A stretch of 64,000 bases of DNA from Auanema rhodensis (Eukaryota; Nematoda; Chromadorea; Rhabditida; Rhabditidae), in contig OZ059897.1 of assembly GCA_964057225.1 (NCBI GenBank), positions 19,344,001 through 19,408,000 of the forward strand. Direction: 5' to 3'. Position numbers and translations under genes: made by a program. How positions within the stretch are numbered: the stretch's first letter is position 1; every line of letters begins with the position of its first letter. The notes beneath the pieces were generated by a model, which worked only from the letters and a program-made list of their open reading frames with translations, searched no databases and had not been told where the DNA came from. Below are positions 9,827 to 22,111 of this stretch, piece by piece.

Positions 9827-12283
9827 ATATAAGTGTAAACTTATATCAGTTGATATCTCGGTGCATTTTTAAGCTAGCGCAAATCTGATAACACAGATCG
9901 ACGCAGCTTAAAAATCCGCATCGAATGCACTATACTACATTGAGAAACGCTTAATACAAAAATTAGTTATGATCGTTTGAAAAATGATGCATTAGTGTAT
10001 GTTGAGTTTCCATGTACACTCAACATTGCTTCCAAAAACATTTTGACAAAATATTTTTCGAAAAATTTCAAAATAATTTAGCAAAAAGTAGATGTTTTTA
10101 GATTCCTTTTTTCAAGGCAAAGACGATGGACAATGTTATTCAACGAAAAAATTAATTCTTCAGGGTGAAAATCGAGGATATAAGTGTGAACTTATATCAG
10201 TTGATATCTCGGTGCATTTTTAAGCTAGCGCAAATCTGATAACACAGATCGACGCAGCTTAAAAATCCGCATCGAATGCACTATACTACATTTAGAAACG
10301 CTCAATACAAAAATTAGTTATGATCGTTTGAAAAATGATGCATTAGTGTATGTTGAGTTTCCATGTACACTCAACATTGCTTCCAAAAACATTTTGACAA
10401 AAATTTTTTCGAAAAATTTCAAAATAATTTAGCAAAAAGTAGATGTTTTTAGATTCCTTTTTTCAAGGCAAAGACGATGGACAATGTTATTTAACGAAAA
10501 AATTAATTCTTCAGGGTGAAAATCGAGGATATAAGTGTAAACTTATATCAGTTGATATCTCGGTGCATTTTTAAGCTAGCGCAAATCTGATAACACAGAT
10601 CGACGCAGCTTAAAAATCCGCATCGAATGCACTATACTACATTGAGAAACGCTTAATACAAAAATTAGTTATGATCGTTTGAAAAATGATGCATTAGTGT
10701 ATGTTGAGTTTCCATGTACACTCAACATTGCTTCCAAAAACATTTTGACAAAAATTTTTTCGAAAAATTTCAAAATAATTTAGCAAAAAGTAGATGTTTT
10801 TAGATTTCTTTTTTCAAGGCAAAGACGATGGACAATGTTATTCAACGAAAAAATTAATTCTTCATGGTGAAAATCGAGGATATAAGTGTGAACTTATATC
10901 AGTTGATATCTCGGTGCATTTTTAAGCTAGCGCAAATCTGATAACACAGATCGACGCAGCTTAAAAATCCGCATCGAATGCACTATACTACATTGAGAAA
11001 CGCTTAATACAAAAATTAGTTATGATCGTTTGAAAAATGATGCATTAGTGTATGTTGAGTTTCCATGTACACTCAACATTGCTTCCAAAAACATTTTGAC
11101 AAAAATTTTTTCGAAAAATTTCAAAATAATTTAGCAAAAAGTAGATGTTTTTAGATTCCTTTTTTCAAGGCAAAGACGATGGACAATGTTATTCAACGAA
11201 AAAATTAATTCTTCAGGGTGAAAATCGAGGATATAAGTGTGAACTTATAACAGTTGATATCTCGGTACATTTTTAAGCTAGCGCAAATCTGATAACACAG
11301 ATCGACGCAGCTTAAAAATCCGCATCGAATGCACTATACTACATTGAGAAACGCTTAATACAAAAATTAGTTATGATCGTTTGAAAAATGATGCATTAGT
11401 GTATGTTGAGTTTCCATGTACACTCAACATTGCTTCCAAAAACATTTTGACAAAAATTTTTTCGAAAAATTTCAAAATAATTTAGCAAAAAGTAGATGTT
11501 TTTAGATTCCTTTTTTCAAGGCAAAGACGATGGACAATGTTATTTAACGAAAAAATTAATTCTTCAGGGTGAAAATCGAGGATATAAGTGTAAACTTATA
11601 TCAGTTGATATCTCGGTGCATTTTTAAGCTAGCGCACATCTGATAACACAGATCGACGCAGCTTAAAAATCCGCATCGAATGCACTATACTACATTGAGG
11701 AACGCTCAATACAAAAATTAGTTATGATCGTTTGAAAAATGATGCATTAGTGTATGTTGAGTTTCCATGTACACTCAACATTGCTTCCAAAAACATTTTG
11801 ACAAAAATTTTTTCGAAAAATTTCAAAATAATTTAGCAAAAAGTAGATGTTTTTAGATTCCTTTTTTCAAGGCAAAGACGATGGACAATGTTATTTAACG
11901 AAAAAATTAATTCTTCAGGGTGAAAATCGAGGATATAAGTGTAAACTTATATCAGTTGATATCTCGGTGCATTTTTAAGCTAGCGCAAATCTGATAACAC
12001 AGATCGACGCAGCTTAAAAATCCGCATCGAATGCACTATACTACATTGAGAAACGCTTAATACAAAAATTAGTTATGATCGTTCGAAAAATGATGCATTA
12101 GTGTATGTTGAGTTTCCATGTACACTCAACATTGCTTCCAAAAACATTTTGACAAAAATTTTTTCGAAAAATTTCAAAATAATTTAGCAAAAAGTAGATG
12201 TTTTTAGATTCCTTTTTTCAAGGCAAAGACGATGGACAATGTTATTTAACGAAAAAATTAATTCTTCAGGGTGAAAATCGAGG
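9827..12283 (+). repeat. Seven-monomer block, second copy (partner at 2107-4563)
   Basis: Carries the same rare combination as 2107-4563, including the catggtg ending near 10864 and the a119-to-g change near 11700. The sixth monomer (11582) adds a56 to c, and the seventh (11933) ends ttta where its partner ends ttca. The neighbours on both sides differ from those of the first copy, so the duplicated unit is limited to these seven monomers. Confidence 0.85.
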
Positions 12284-15200
12284 ATATATGTGTAAACTTA
12301 TATCAGTTGATATCTCGGTGCATTTTTAAGCTAGCGCAAATCTGATAACACAGATCGACGCAGCTTAAAAATCCGCATCGAATGCACTATACTACATTGA
12401 GAAACGCTCAATACAAAAATTAGTTATGATCGTTTGAAAAATGATGCATTAGTGTATGTTGAGTTTCCATGTACACTCAACATTGCTTCCAAAAACATTT
12501 TGACAAAAATTTTTTCGAAAAATTTCAAAATAATTTAGCAAAAAGTAGATGTTTTTAGATTCCTTTTTTCAAGGCAAAGACGATGGACAATGTTATTTAA
12601 CGAAAAAATTAATTCTTCAGGGTGAAAATCGAGGATATAAGTGTAAACTTATATCAGTTGATATCTCGGTGCATTTTTAAGCTAGCGCAAATCTGATAAC
12701 ACAGATCGACGCAGCTTAAAAATTCGCATCGAATGCACTATACTACATTGAGAAACGCTTAATACAAAAATTAGTTATGATCGTTTGAAAAATGATGCAT
12801 TAGTGTATGTTGAGTTTCCATGTACACTCAACATTGCTTCCAAAAACATTTTGACAAAAATTTTTTCGAAAAATTTCAAAATAATTTAGCAAAAAGTAGA
12901 TGTTTTTAGATTCCTTTTTTCAAGGCAAAGACGATGGACAATGTTATTTAACGAAAAAATTAATTCTTCAGGGTGAAAATCGAGGATATATGTGTAAACT
13001 TATATCAGTTGATATCTCGGTGCATTTTTAAGCTAGCGCAAATCTGATAACACAGATCGACGCAGCTTAAAAATCCGCATCGAATGCACTATACTACATT
13101 GAGAAACGCTTAATACAAAAATTAGTTATGATCGTTTGAAAAATGATGCATTAGTGTATGTTGAGTTTCCATGTACACTCAACATTGCTTCCAAAAACAT
13201 TTTGACAAAAATTTTTTCGAAAAATTTCAAAATAATTTAGCAAAAAGTAGATGTTTTTAGATTCCTTTTTTCAAGGCAAAGACGATGGACAATGTTATTC
13301 AACGAAAAAATTAATTCTTCAGGGTGAAAATCGAGGATATAAGTGTGAACTTATATCAGTTGATATCTCGGTGCATTTTTAAGCTAGCGCAAATCTGATA
13401 ACACAGATCGACGCAGCTTAAAAATCCGCATCGAATGCACTATACTACATTGAGAAACGCTTAATACAAAAATTAGTTATGATCGTTTGAAAAATGATGC
13501 ATTAGTGTATGTTGAGTTTCCATGTACACTCAACATTGCTTCCAAAAACATTTTGACAAAAATTTTTTCGAAAAATTTCAAAATAATTTAGCAAAAAGTA
13601 GATGTTTTTAGATTCCTTTTTTCAAGGCAAAGACGATGGACAATGTTATTCAACGAAAAAATTAATTCTTCAGGGTGAAAATCGAGGATATAAGTGTGAA
13701 CTTATAACAGTTGATATCTCGGTACATTTTTAAGCTAGCGCAAATCTGATAACACAGATCGACGCAGCTTAAAAATCCGCATCGAATGCACTATACTACA
13801 TTGAGAAACGCTTAATACAAAAATTAGTTATGATCGTTTGAAAAATGATGCATTAGTGTATGTTGAGTTTCCATGTACACTCAACATTGCTTCCAAAAAC
13901 ATTTTGACAAAAATTTTTTCGAAAAATTTCAAAATAATTTAGCAAAAAGTAGATGTTTTTAGATTCCTTTTTTCAAGGCAAAGACGATGGACAATGTTAT
14001 TTAACGAAAAAATTAATTCTTCAGGGTGAAAATCGAGGATATAAGTGTAAACTTATATCAGTTGATATCTCGGTGCATTTTTAAGCTAGCGCAAATCTGA
14101 TAACACAAATCGACGCAGCTTAAAAATCCGCATCGAATGCACTATACTACATTGAGAAACGCTCAATACAAAAATTAGTTATGATCGTTTGAAAAATGAT
14201 GCATTAGTGTATGTTGAGTTTCCATGTACACTCAACATTGCTTCCAAAAACATTTTGACAAAAATTTTTTCGAAAAATTTCAAAATAATTTAGCAAAAAG
14301 TAGATGTTTTTAGATTCCTTTTTTCAAGGCAAAGACGATGGACAATGTTATTTAACGAAAAAATTAATTCTTCAGGGTGAAAATCGAGGATATAAGTGTA
14401 AACTTATATCAGTTGATATCTCGGTGCATTTTTAAGCTAGCGCAAATCTGATAACACAGATCGACGCAGCTTAAAAATCCGCATCGAATGCACTATACTA
14501 CATTGAGAAACGCTTAATACAAAAATTAGTTATGATCGTTTGAAAAATGATGCATTAGTGTATGTTGAGTTTCCATGTACACTCAACATTGCTTCCAAAA
14601 ACATTTTGACAAAATATTTTTCGAAAAATTTCAAAATAATTTAGCAAAAAGTAGATGTTTTTAGATTCCTTTTTTCAAGGCAAAGACGATGGACAATGTT
14701 ATTCAACGAAAAAATTAATTCTTCAGGGTGAAAATCGAGGATATAAGTGTGAACTTATATCAGTTGATATCTCGGTGCATTTTTAAGCTAGCGCAAATCT
14801 GATAACACAGATCGACGCAGCTTAAAAATCCGCATCGAATGCACTATACTACATTGAGAAACGCTTAATACAAAAATTAGTTATGATCGTTTGAAAAATG
14901 ATGCATTAGTGTATATTGAGTTTCCATGTACACTCAACATTGCTTCCAAAAACATTTTGACAAAAATTTTTTCGAAAAATTTCAAAATAATTTAGCAAAA
15001 AGTAGATGTTTTTAGATTCCTTTTTTCAAGGCAAAGACGATGGACAATGTTATTCAACGAAAAAATTAATTCTTCAGGGTGAAAATCGAGGATATAAGTG
15101 TGAACTTATAACAGTTGATATCTCGGTACATTTTTAAGCTAGCGCAAATCTGATAACACAGATCGACGCAGCTTAAAAATCCGCATCGAATGCACTATAC

Positions 15201-15442
15201 TACATTGAGAAACGCTTAATACAAAAATTAGTTATGATCGTTTGAAAAATGATGCATTAGTGTATGTTGAGTTTCCATGTACACTCAACATTGCTTCCAA
15301 AAACATTTTGACAAAAATTTTTTCGAAAAATTTCAAAATAATTTAGCAAAAAGTAGATGTTTTTAGATTCCTTTTTTCAAGGCAAAGACGATGGACAATG
15401 TTATTTAACGAAAAAATTAATTCTTCAGGGTGAAAATCGAGG
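12284..15442 (+). repeat. Nine-monomer block, first copy (partner at 16847-20005)
   Basis: Order: C with t126 to c; A; C ending ttca; D; B; A with g70 to a and t126 to c; A with the m226/227 swap; D; B. The identical order recurs 4563 bp (13 monomers) downstream. By eye the 3159-bp copies differ only at two private changes here: c90 to t at 12724 and g175 to a at 14915. Confidence 0.85.
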
Positions 15443-15793
15443 ATATAAGTGTAAACTTATATCAGTTGATATCTCGGTGCATTTTTAAGCTAGCGCACAT
15501 CTGATAACACAGATCGACGCAGCTTAAAAATCCGCATCGAATGCACTATACTACATTGAGGAACGCTCAATACAAAAATTAGTTATGATCGTTTGAAAAA
15601 TGATGCATTAGTGTATGTTGAGTTTCCATGTACACTCAACATTGCTTCCAAAAACATTTTGACAAAAATTTTTTCGAAAAATTTCAAAATAATTTAGCAA
15701 AAAGTAGATGTTTTTAGATTCCTTTTTTCAAGGCAAAGACGATGGACAATGTTATTTAACGAAAAAATTAATTCTTCAGGGTGAAAATCGAGG

Positions 15794-17197
15794 ATATAAG
15801 TGTAAACTTATATCAGTTGATATCTCGGTGCATTTTTAAGCTAGCGCAAATCTGATAACACAGATCGACGCAGCTTAAAAATCCGCATCGAATGCACTAT
15901 ACTACATTGAGAAACGCTTAATACAAAAATTAGTTATGATCGTTCGAAAAATGATGCATTAGTGTATGTTGAGTTTCCATGTACACTCAACATTGCTTCC
16001 AAAAACATTTTGACAAAAATTTTTTCGAAAAATTTCAAAATAATTTAGCAAAAAGTAGATGTTTTTAGATTCCTTTTTTCAAGGCAAAGACGATGGACAA
16101 TGTTATTCAACGAAAAAATTAATTCTTCAGGGTGAAAATCGAGGATATAAGTGTGAACTTATAACAGTTGATATCTCGGTACATTTTTAAGCTAGCGCAA
16201 ATCTGATAACACAGATCGACGCAGCTTAAAAATCCGCATCGAATGCACTATACTACATTGAGAAACGCTTAATACAAAAATTAGTTATGATCGTTTGAAA
16301 AATGATGCATTAGTGTATGTTGAGTTTCCATGTACACTCAACATTGCTTCCAAAAACATTTTGACAAAAATTTTTTCGAAAAATTTCAAAATAATTTAGC
16401 AAAAAGTAGATGTTTTTAGATTCCTTTTTCCAAGGCAAAGACGATGGACAATGTTATTTAACGAAAAAATTAATTCTTCAGGGTGAAAATCGAGGATATA
16501 AGTGTAAACTTATATCAGTTGATATCTCGGTGCATTTTTAAGCTAGCGCAAATCTGATAACACAGATCGACGCAGCTTAAAAATCCGCATCGAATGCACT
16601 ATACTACATTGAGAAACGCTTAATACAAAAATTAGTTATGATCGTTTGAAAAATGATGCATTAGTGTATGTTGAGTTTCCATGTACACTCAACATTGCTT
16701 CCAAAAACATTTTGACAAAAATTTTTTCGAAAAATTTCAAAATAATTTAGCAAAAAGTAGATGTTTTTAGATTCCTTTTTTCAAGGCAAAGACGATGGAC
16801 AATGTTATTTAACGAAAAAATTAATTCTTCAGGGTGAAAATCGAGGATATATGTGTAAACTTATATCAGTTGATATCTCGGTGCATTTTTAAGCTAGCGC
16901 AAATCTGATAACACAGATCGACGCAGCTTAAAAATCCGCATCGAATGCACTATACTACATTGAGAAACGCTCAATACAAAAATTAGTTATGATCGTTTGA
17001 AAAATGATGCATTAGTGTATGTTGAGTTTCCATGTACACTCAACATTGCTTCCAAAAACATTTTGACAAAAATTTTTTCGAAAAATTTCAAAATAATTTA
17101 GCAAAAAGTAGATGTTTTTAGATTCCTTTTTTCAAGGCAAAGACGATGGACAATGTTATTTAACGAAAAAATTAATTCTTCAGGGTGAAAATCGAGG
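15794..17197 (+). repeat. Four-monomer block, copy 3 of 3
   Basis: Same order as 1-1404, with the t152-to-c marker at 15945 and the t286-to-c marker near 16430. Its last monomer (16847) is also the first monomer of the nine-monomer duplication at 16847-20005, which shows that successive duplications overlap and do not share boundaries. Confidence 0.75.
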
Positions 17198-20005
17198 ATA
17201 TAAGTGTAAACTTATATCAGTTGATATCTCGGTGCATTTTTAAGCTAGCGCAAATCTGATAACACAGATCGACGCAGCTTAAAAATCCGCATCGAATGCA
17301 CTATACTACATTGAGAAACGCTTAATACAAAAATTAGTTATGATCGTTTGAAAAATGATGCATTAGTGTATGTTGAGTTTCCATGTACACTCAACATTGC
17401 TTCCAAAAACATTTTGACAAAAATTTTTTCGAAAAATTTCAAAATAATTTAGCAAAAAGTAGATGTTTTTAGATTCCTTTTTTCAAGGCAAAGACGATGG
17501 ACAATGTTATTTAACGAAAAAATTAATTCTTCAGGGTGAAAATCGAGGATATATGTGTAAACTTATATCAGTTGATATCTCGGTGCATTTTTAAGCTAGC
17601 GCAAATCTGATAACACAGATCGACGCAGCTTAAAAATCCGCATCGAATGCACTATACTACATTGAGAAACGCTTAATACAAAAATTAGTTATGATCGTTT
17701 GAAAAATGATGCATTAGTGTATGTTGAGTTTCCATGTACACTCAACATTGCTTCCAAAAACATTTTGACAAAAATTTTTTCGAAAAATTTCAAAATAATT
17801 TAGCAAAAAGTAGATGTTTTTAGATTCCTTTTTTCAAGGCAAAGACGATGGACAATGTTATTCAACGAAAAAATTAATTCTTCAGGGTGAAAATCGAGGA
17901 TATAAGTGTGAACTTATATCAGTTGATATCTCGGTGCATTTTTAAGCTAGCGCAAATCTGATAACACAGATCGACGCAGCTTAAAAATCCGCATCGAATG
18001 CACTATACTACATTGAGAAACGCTTAATACAAAAATTAGTTATGATCGTTTGAAAAATGATGCATTAGTGTATGTTGAGTTTCCATGTACACTCAACATT
18101 GCTTCCAAAAACATTTTGACAAAAATTTTTTCGAAAAATTTCAAAATAATTTAGCAAAAAGTAGATGTTTTTAGATTCCTTTTTTCAAGGCAAAGACGAT
18201 GGACAATGTTATTCAACGAAAAAATTAATTCTTCAGGGTGAAAATCGAGGATATAAGTGTGAACTTATAACAGTTGATATCTCGGTACATTTTTAAGCTA
18301 GCGCAAATCTGATAACACAGATCGACGCAGCTTAAAAATCCGCATCGAATGCACTATACTACATTGAGAAACGCTTAATACAAAAATTAGTTATGATCGT
18401 TTGAAAAATGATGCATTAGTGTATGTTGAGTTTCCATGTACACTCAACATTGCTTCCAAAAACATTTTGACAAAAATTTTTTCGAAAAATTTCAAAATAA
18501 TTTAGCAAAAAGTAGATGTTTTTAGATTCCTTTTTTCAAGGCAAAGACGATGGACAATGTTATTTAACGAAAAAATTAATTCTTCAGGGTGAAAATCGAG
18601 GATATAAGTGTAAACTTATATCAGTTGATATCTCGGTGCATTTTTAAGCTAGCGCAAATCTGATAACACAAATCGACGCAGCTTAAAAATCCGCATCGAA
18701 TGCACTATACTACATTGAGAAACGCTCAATACAAAAATTAGTTATGATCGTTTGAAAAATGATGCATTAGTGTATGTTGAGTTTCCATGTACACTCAACA
18801 TTGCTTCCAAAAACATTTTGACAAAAATTTTTTCGAAAAATTTCAAAATAATTTAGCAAAAAGTAGATGTTTTTAGATTCCTTTTTTCAAGGCAAAGACG
18901 ATGGACAATGTTATTTAACGAAAAAATTAATTCTTCAGGGTGAAAATCGAGGATATAAGTGTAAACTTATATCAGTTGATATCTCGGTGCATTTTTAAGC
19001 TAGCGCAAATCTGATAACACAGATCGACGCAGCTTAAAAATCCGCATCGAATGCACTATACTACATTGAGAAACGCTTAATACAAAAATTAGTTATGATC
19101 GTTTGAAAAATGATGCATTAGTGTATGTTGAGTTTCCATGTACACTCAACATTGCTTCCAAAAACATTTTGACAAAATATTTTTCGAAAAATTTCAAAAT
19201 AATTTAGCAAAAAGTAGATGTTTTTAGATTCCTTTTTTCAAGGCAAAGACGATGGACAATGTTATTCAACGAAAAAATTAATTCTTCAGGGTGAAAATCG
19301 AGGATATAAGTGTGAACTTATATCAGTTGATATCTCGGTGCATTTTTAAGCTAGCGCAAATCTGATAACACAGATCGACGCAGCTTAAAAATCCGCATCG
19401 AATGCACTATACTACATTGAGAAACGCTTAATACAAAAATTAGTTATGATCGTTTGAAAAATGATGCATTAGTGTATGTTGAGTTTCCATGTACACTCAA
19501 CATTGCTTCCAAAAACATTTTGACAAAAATTTTTTCGAAAAATTTCAAAATAATTTAGCAAAAAGTAGATGTTTTTAGATTCCTTTTTTCAAGGCAAAGA
19601 CGATGGACAATGTTATTCAACGAAAAAATTAATTCTTCAGGGTGAAAATCGAGGATATAAGTGTGAACTTATAACAGTTGATATCTCGGTACATTTTTAA
19701 GCTAGCGCAAATCTGATAACACAGATCGACGCAGCTTAAAAATCCGCATCGAATGCACTATACTACATTGAGAAACGCTTAATACAAAAATTAGTTATGA
19801 TCGTTTGAAAAATGATGCATTAGTGTATGTTGAGTTTCCATGTACACTCAACATTGCTTCCAAAAACATTTTGACAAAAATTTTTTCGAAAAATTTCAAA
19901 ATAATTTAGCAAAAAGTAGATGTTTTTAGATTCCTTTTTTCAAGGCAAAGACGATGGACAATGTTATTTAACGAAAAAATTAATTCTTCAGGGTGAAAAT
20001 CGAGG
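16847..20005 (+). repeat. Nine-monomer block, second copy (partner at 12284-15442)
   Basis: It matches the first copy monomer by monomer, including the g70-to-a marker near 18671 and the m226/227 swap near 19178. Its last monomer (B at 19655) is followed at 20006 by another g70-to-a A monomer, so the B plus A(g70 to a) pair at 18251-18952 recurs at 19655-20356, a local 4-monomer step (1404 bp). Confidence 0.85.
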
Positions 20006-22111
20006 ATATAAGTGTAAACTTATATCAGTTGATATCTCGGTGCATTTTTAAGCTAGCGCAAATCTGATAACACAAATCGACGCAGCTTAAAAATCCGCAT
20101 CGAATGCACTATACTACATTGAGAAACGCTCAATACAAAAATTAGTTATGATCGTTTGAAAAATGATGCATTAGTGTATGTTGAGTTTCCATGTACACTC
20201 AACATTGCTTCCAAAAACATTTTGACAAAAATTTTTTCGAAAAATTTCAAAATAATTTAGCAAAAAGTAGATGTTTTTAGATTCCTTTTTTCAAGGCAAA
20301 GACGATGGACAATGTTATTTAACGAAAAAATTAATTCTTCAGGGTGAAAATCGAGGATATAAGTGTAAACTTATATCAGTTGATATCTCGGTGCATTTTT
20401 AAGCTAGCGCAAATCTGATAACACAGATCGACGCAGCTTAAAAATCCGCATCGAATGCACTATACTACATTGAGAAACGCTTAATACAAAAATTAGTTAT
20501 GATCGTTTGAAAAATGATGCATTAGTGTATGTTGAGTTTCCATGTACACTCAACATTGCTTCCAAAAACATTTTGACAAAAATTTTTTCGAAAAATTTCA
20601 AAATAATTTAGCAAAAAGTAGATGTTTTTAGATTCCTTTTTTCAAGGCAAAGACGATGGACAATGTTATTCAACGAAAAAATTAATTCTTCAGGGTGAAA
20701 ATCGAGGATATAAGTGTGAACTTATAACAGTTGATATCTCGGTACATTTTTAAGCTAGCGCAAATCTGATAACACAGATCGACGCAGCTTAAAAATCCGC
20801 ATCGAATGCACTATACTACATTGAGAAACGCTTAATACAAAAATTAGTTATGATCGTTTGAAAAATGATGCATTAGTGTATGTTGAGTTTCCATGTACAC
20901 TCAACATTGCTTCCAAAAACATTTTGACAAAAATTTTTTCGAAAAATTTCAAAATAATTTAGCAAAAAGTAGATGTTTTTAGATTCCTTTTTTCAAGGCA
21001 AAGACGATGGACAATGTTATTTAACGAAAAAATTAATTCTTCAGGGTGAAAATCGAGGATATAAGTGTAAACTTATATCAGTTGATATCTCGGTGCATTT
21101 TTAAGCTAGCGCAAATCTGATAACACAGATCGACGCAGCTTAAAAATCCGCATCGAATGCACTATACTACATTGAGAAACGCTTAATACAAAAATTAGTT
21201 ATGATCGTTTGAAAAATGATGCATTAGTGTATGTTGAGTTTCCATGTACACTCAACATTGCTTCCAAAAACATTTTGACAAAAATTTTTTCGAAAAATTT
21301 CAAAATAATTTAGCAAAAAGTAGATGTTTTTAGATTCCTTCTTTCAAGGCAAAGACGATGGACAATGTTATTCAACGAAAAAATTAATTCTTCAGGGTGA
21401 AAATCGAGGATATATGTGTAAACTTATATCAGTTGATATCTCGGTGCATTTTTAAGCTAGCGCAAATCTGATAACACAGATCGACGCAGCTTAAAAATCC
21501 GCATCGAATGCACTATACTACATTGAGAAACGCTCAATACAAAAATTAGTTATGATCGTTTGAAAAATGATGCATTAGTGTATGTTGAGTTTCCATGTAC
21601 ACTCAACATTGCTTCCAAAAACATTTTGACAAAAATTTTTTCGAAAAATTTCAAAATAATTTAGCAAAAAGTAGATGTTTTTAGATTCCTTTTTTCAAGG
21701 CAAAGACGATGGACAATGTTATTTAACGAAAAAATTAATTCTTCAGGGTGAAAATCGAGGATATAAGTGTAAACTTATATCAGTTGATATCTCGGTGCAT
21801 TTTTAAGCTAGCGCAAATCTGATAACACAGATCGACGCAGCTTAAAAATCCGCATCGAATGCACTATACTACATTGAGAAACGCTTAATACAAAAATTAG
21901 TTATGATCGTTTGAAAAATGATGCATTAGTGTATGTTGAGTTTCCATGTACACTCAACATTGCTTCCAAAAACATTTTGACAAAAATTTTTTCGAAAAAT
22001 TTCAAAATAATTTAGCAAAAAGTAGATGTTTTTAGATTCCTTTTTTCAAGGCAAAGACGATGGACAATGTTATTTAACGAAAAAATTAATTCTTCAGGGT
22101 GAAAATCGAGG

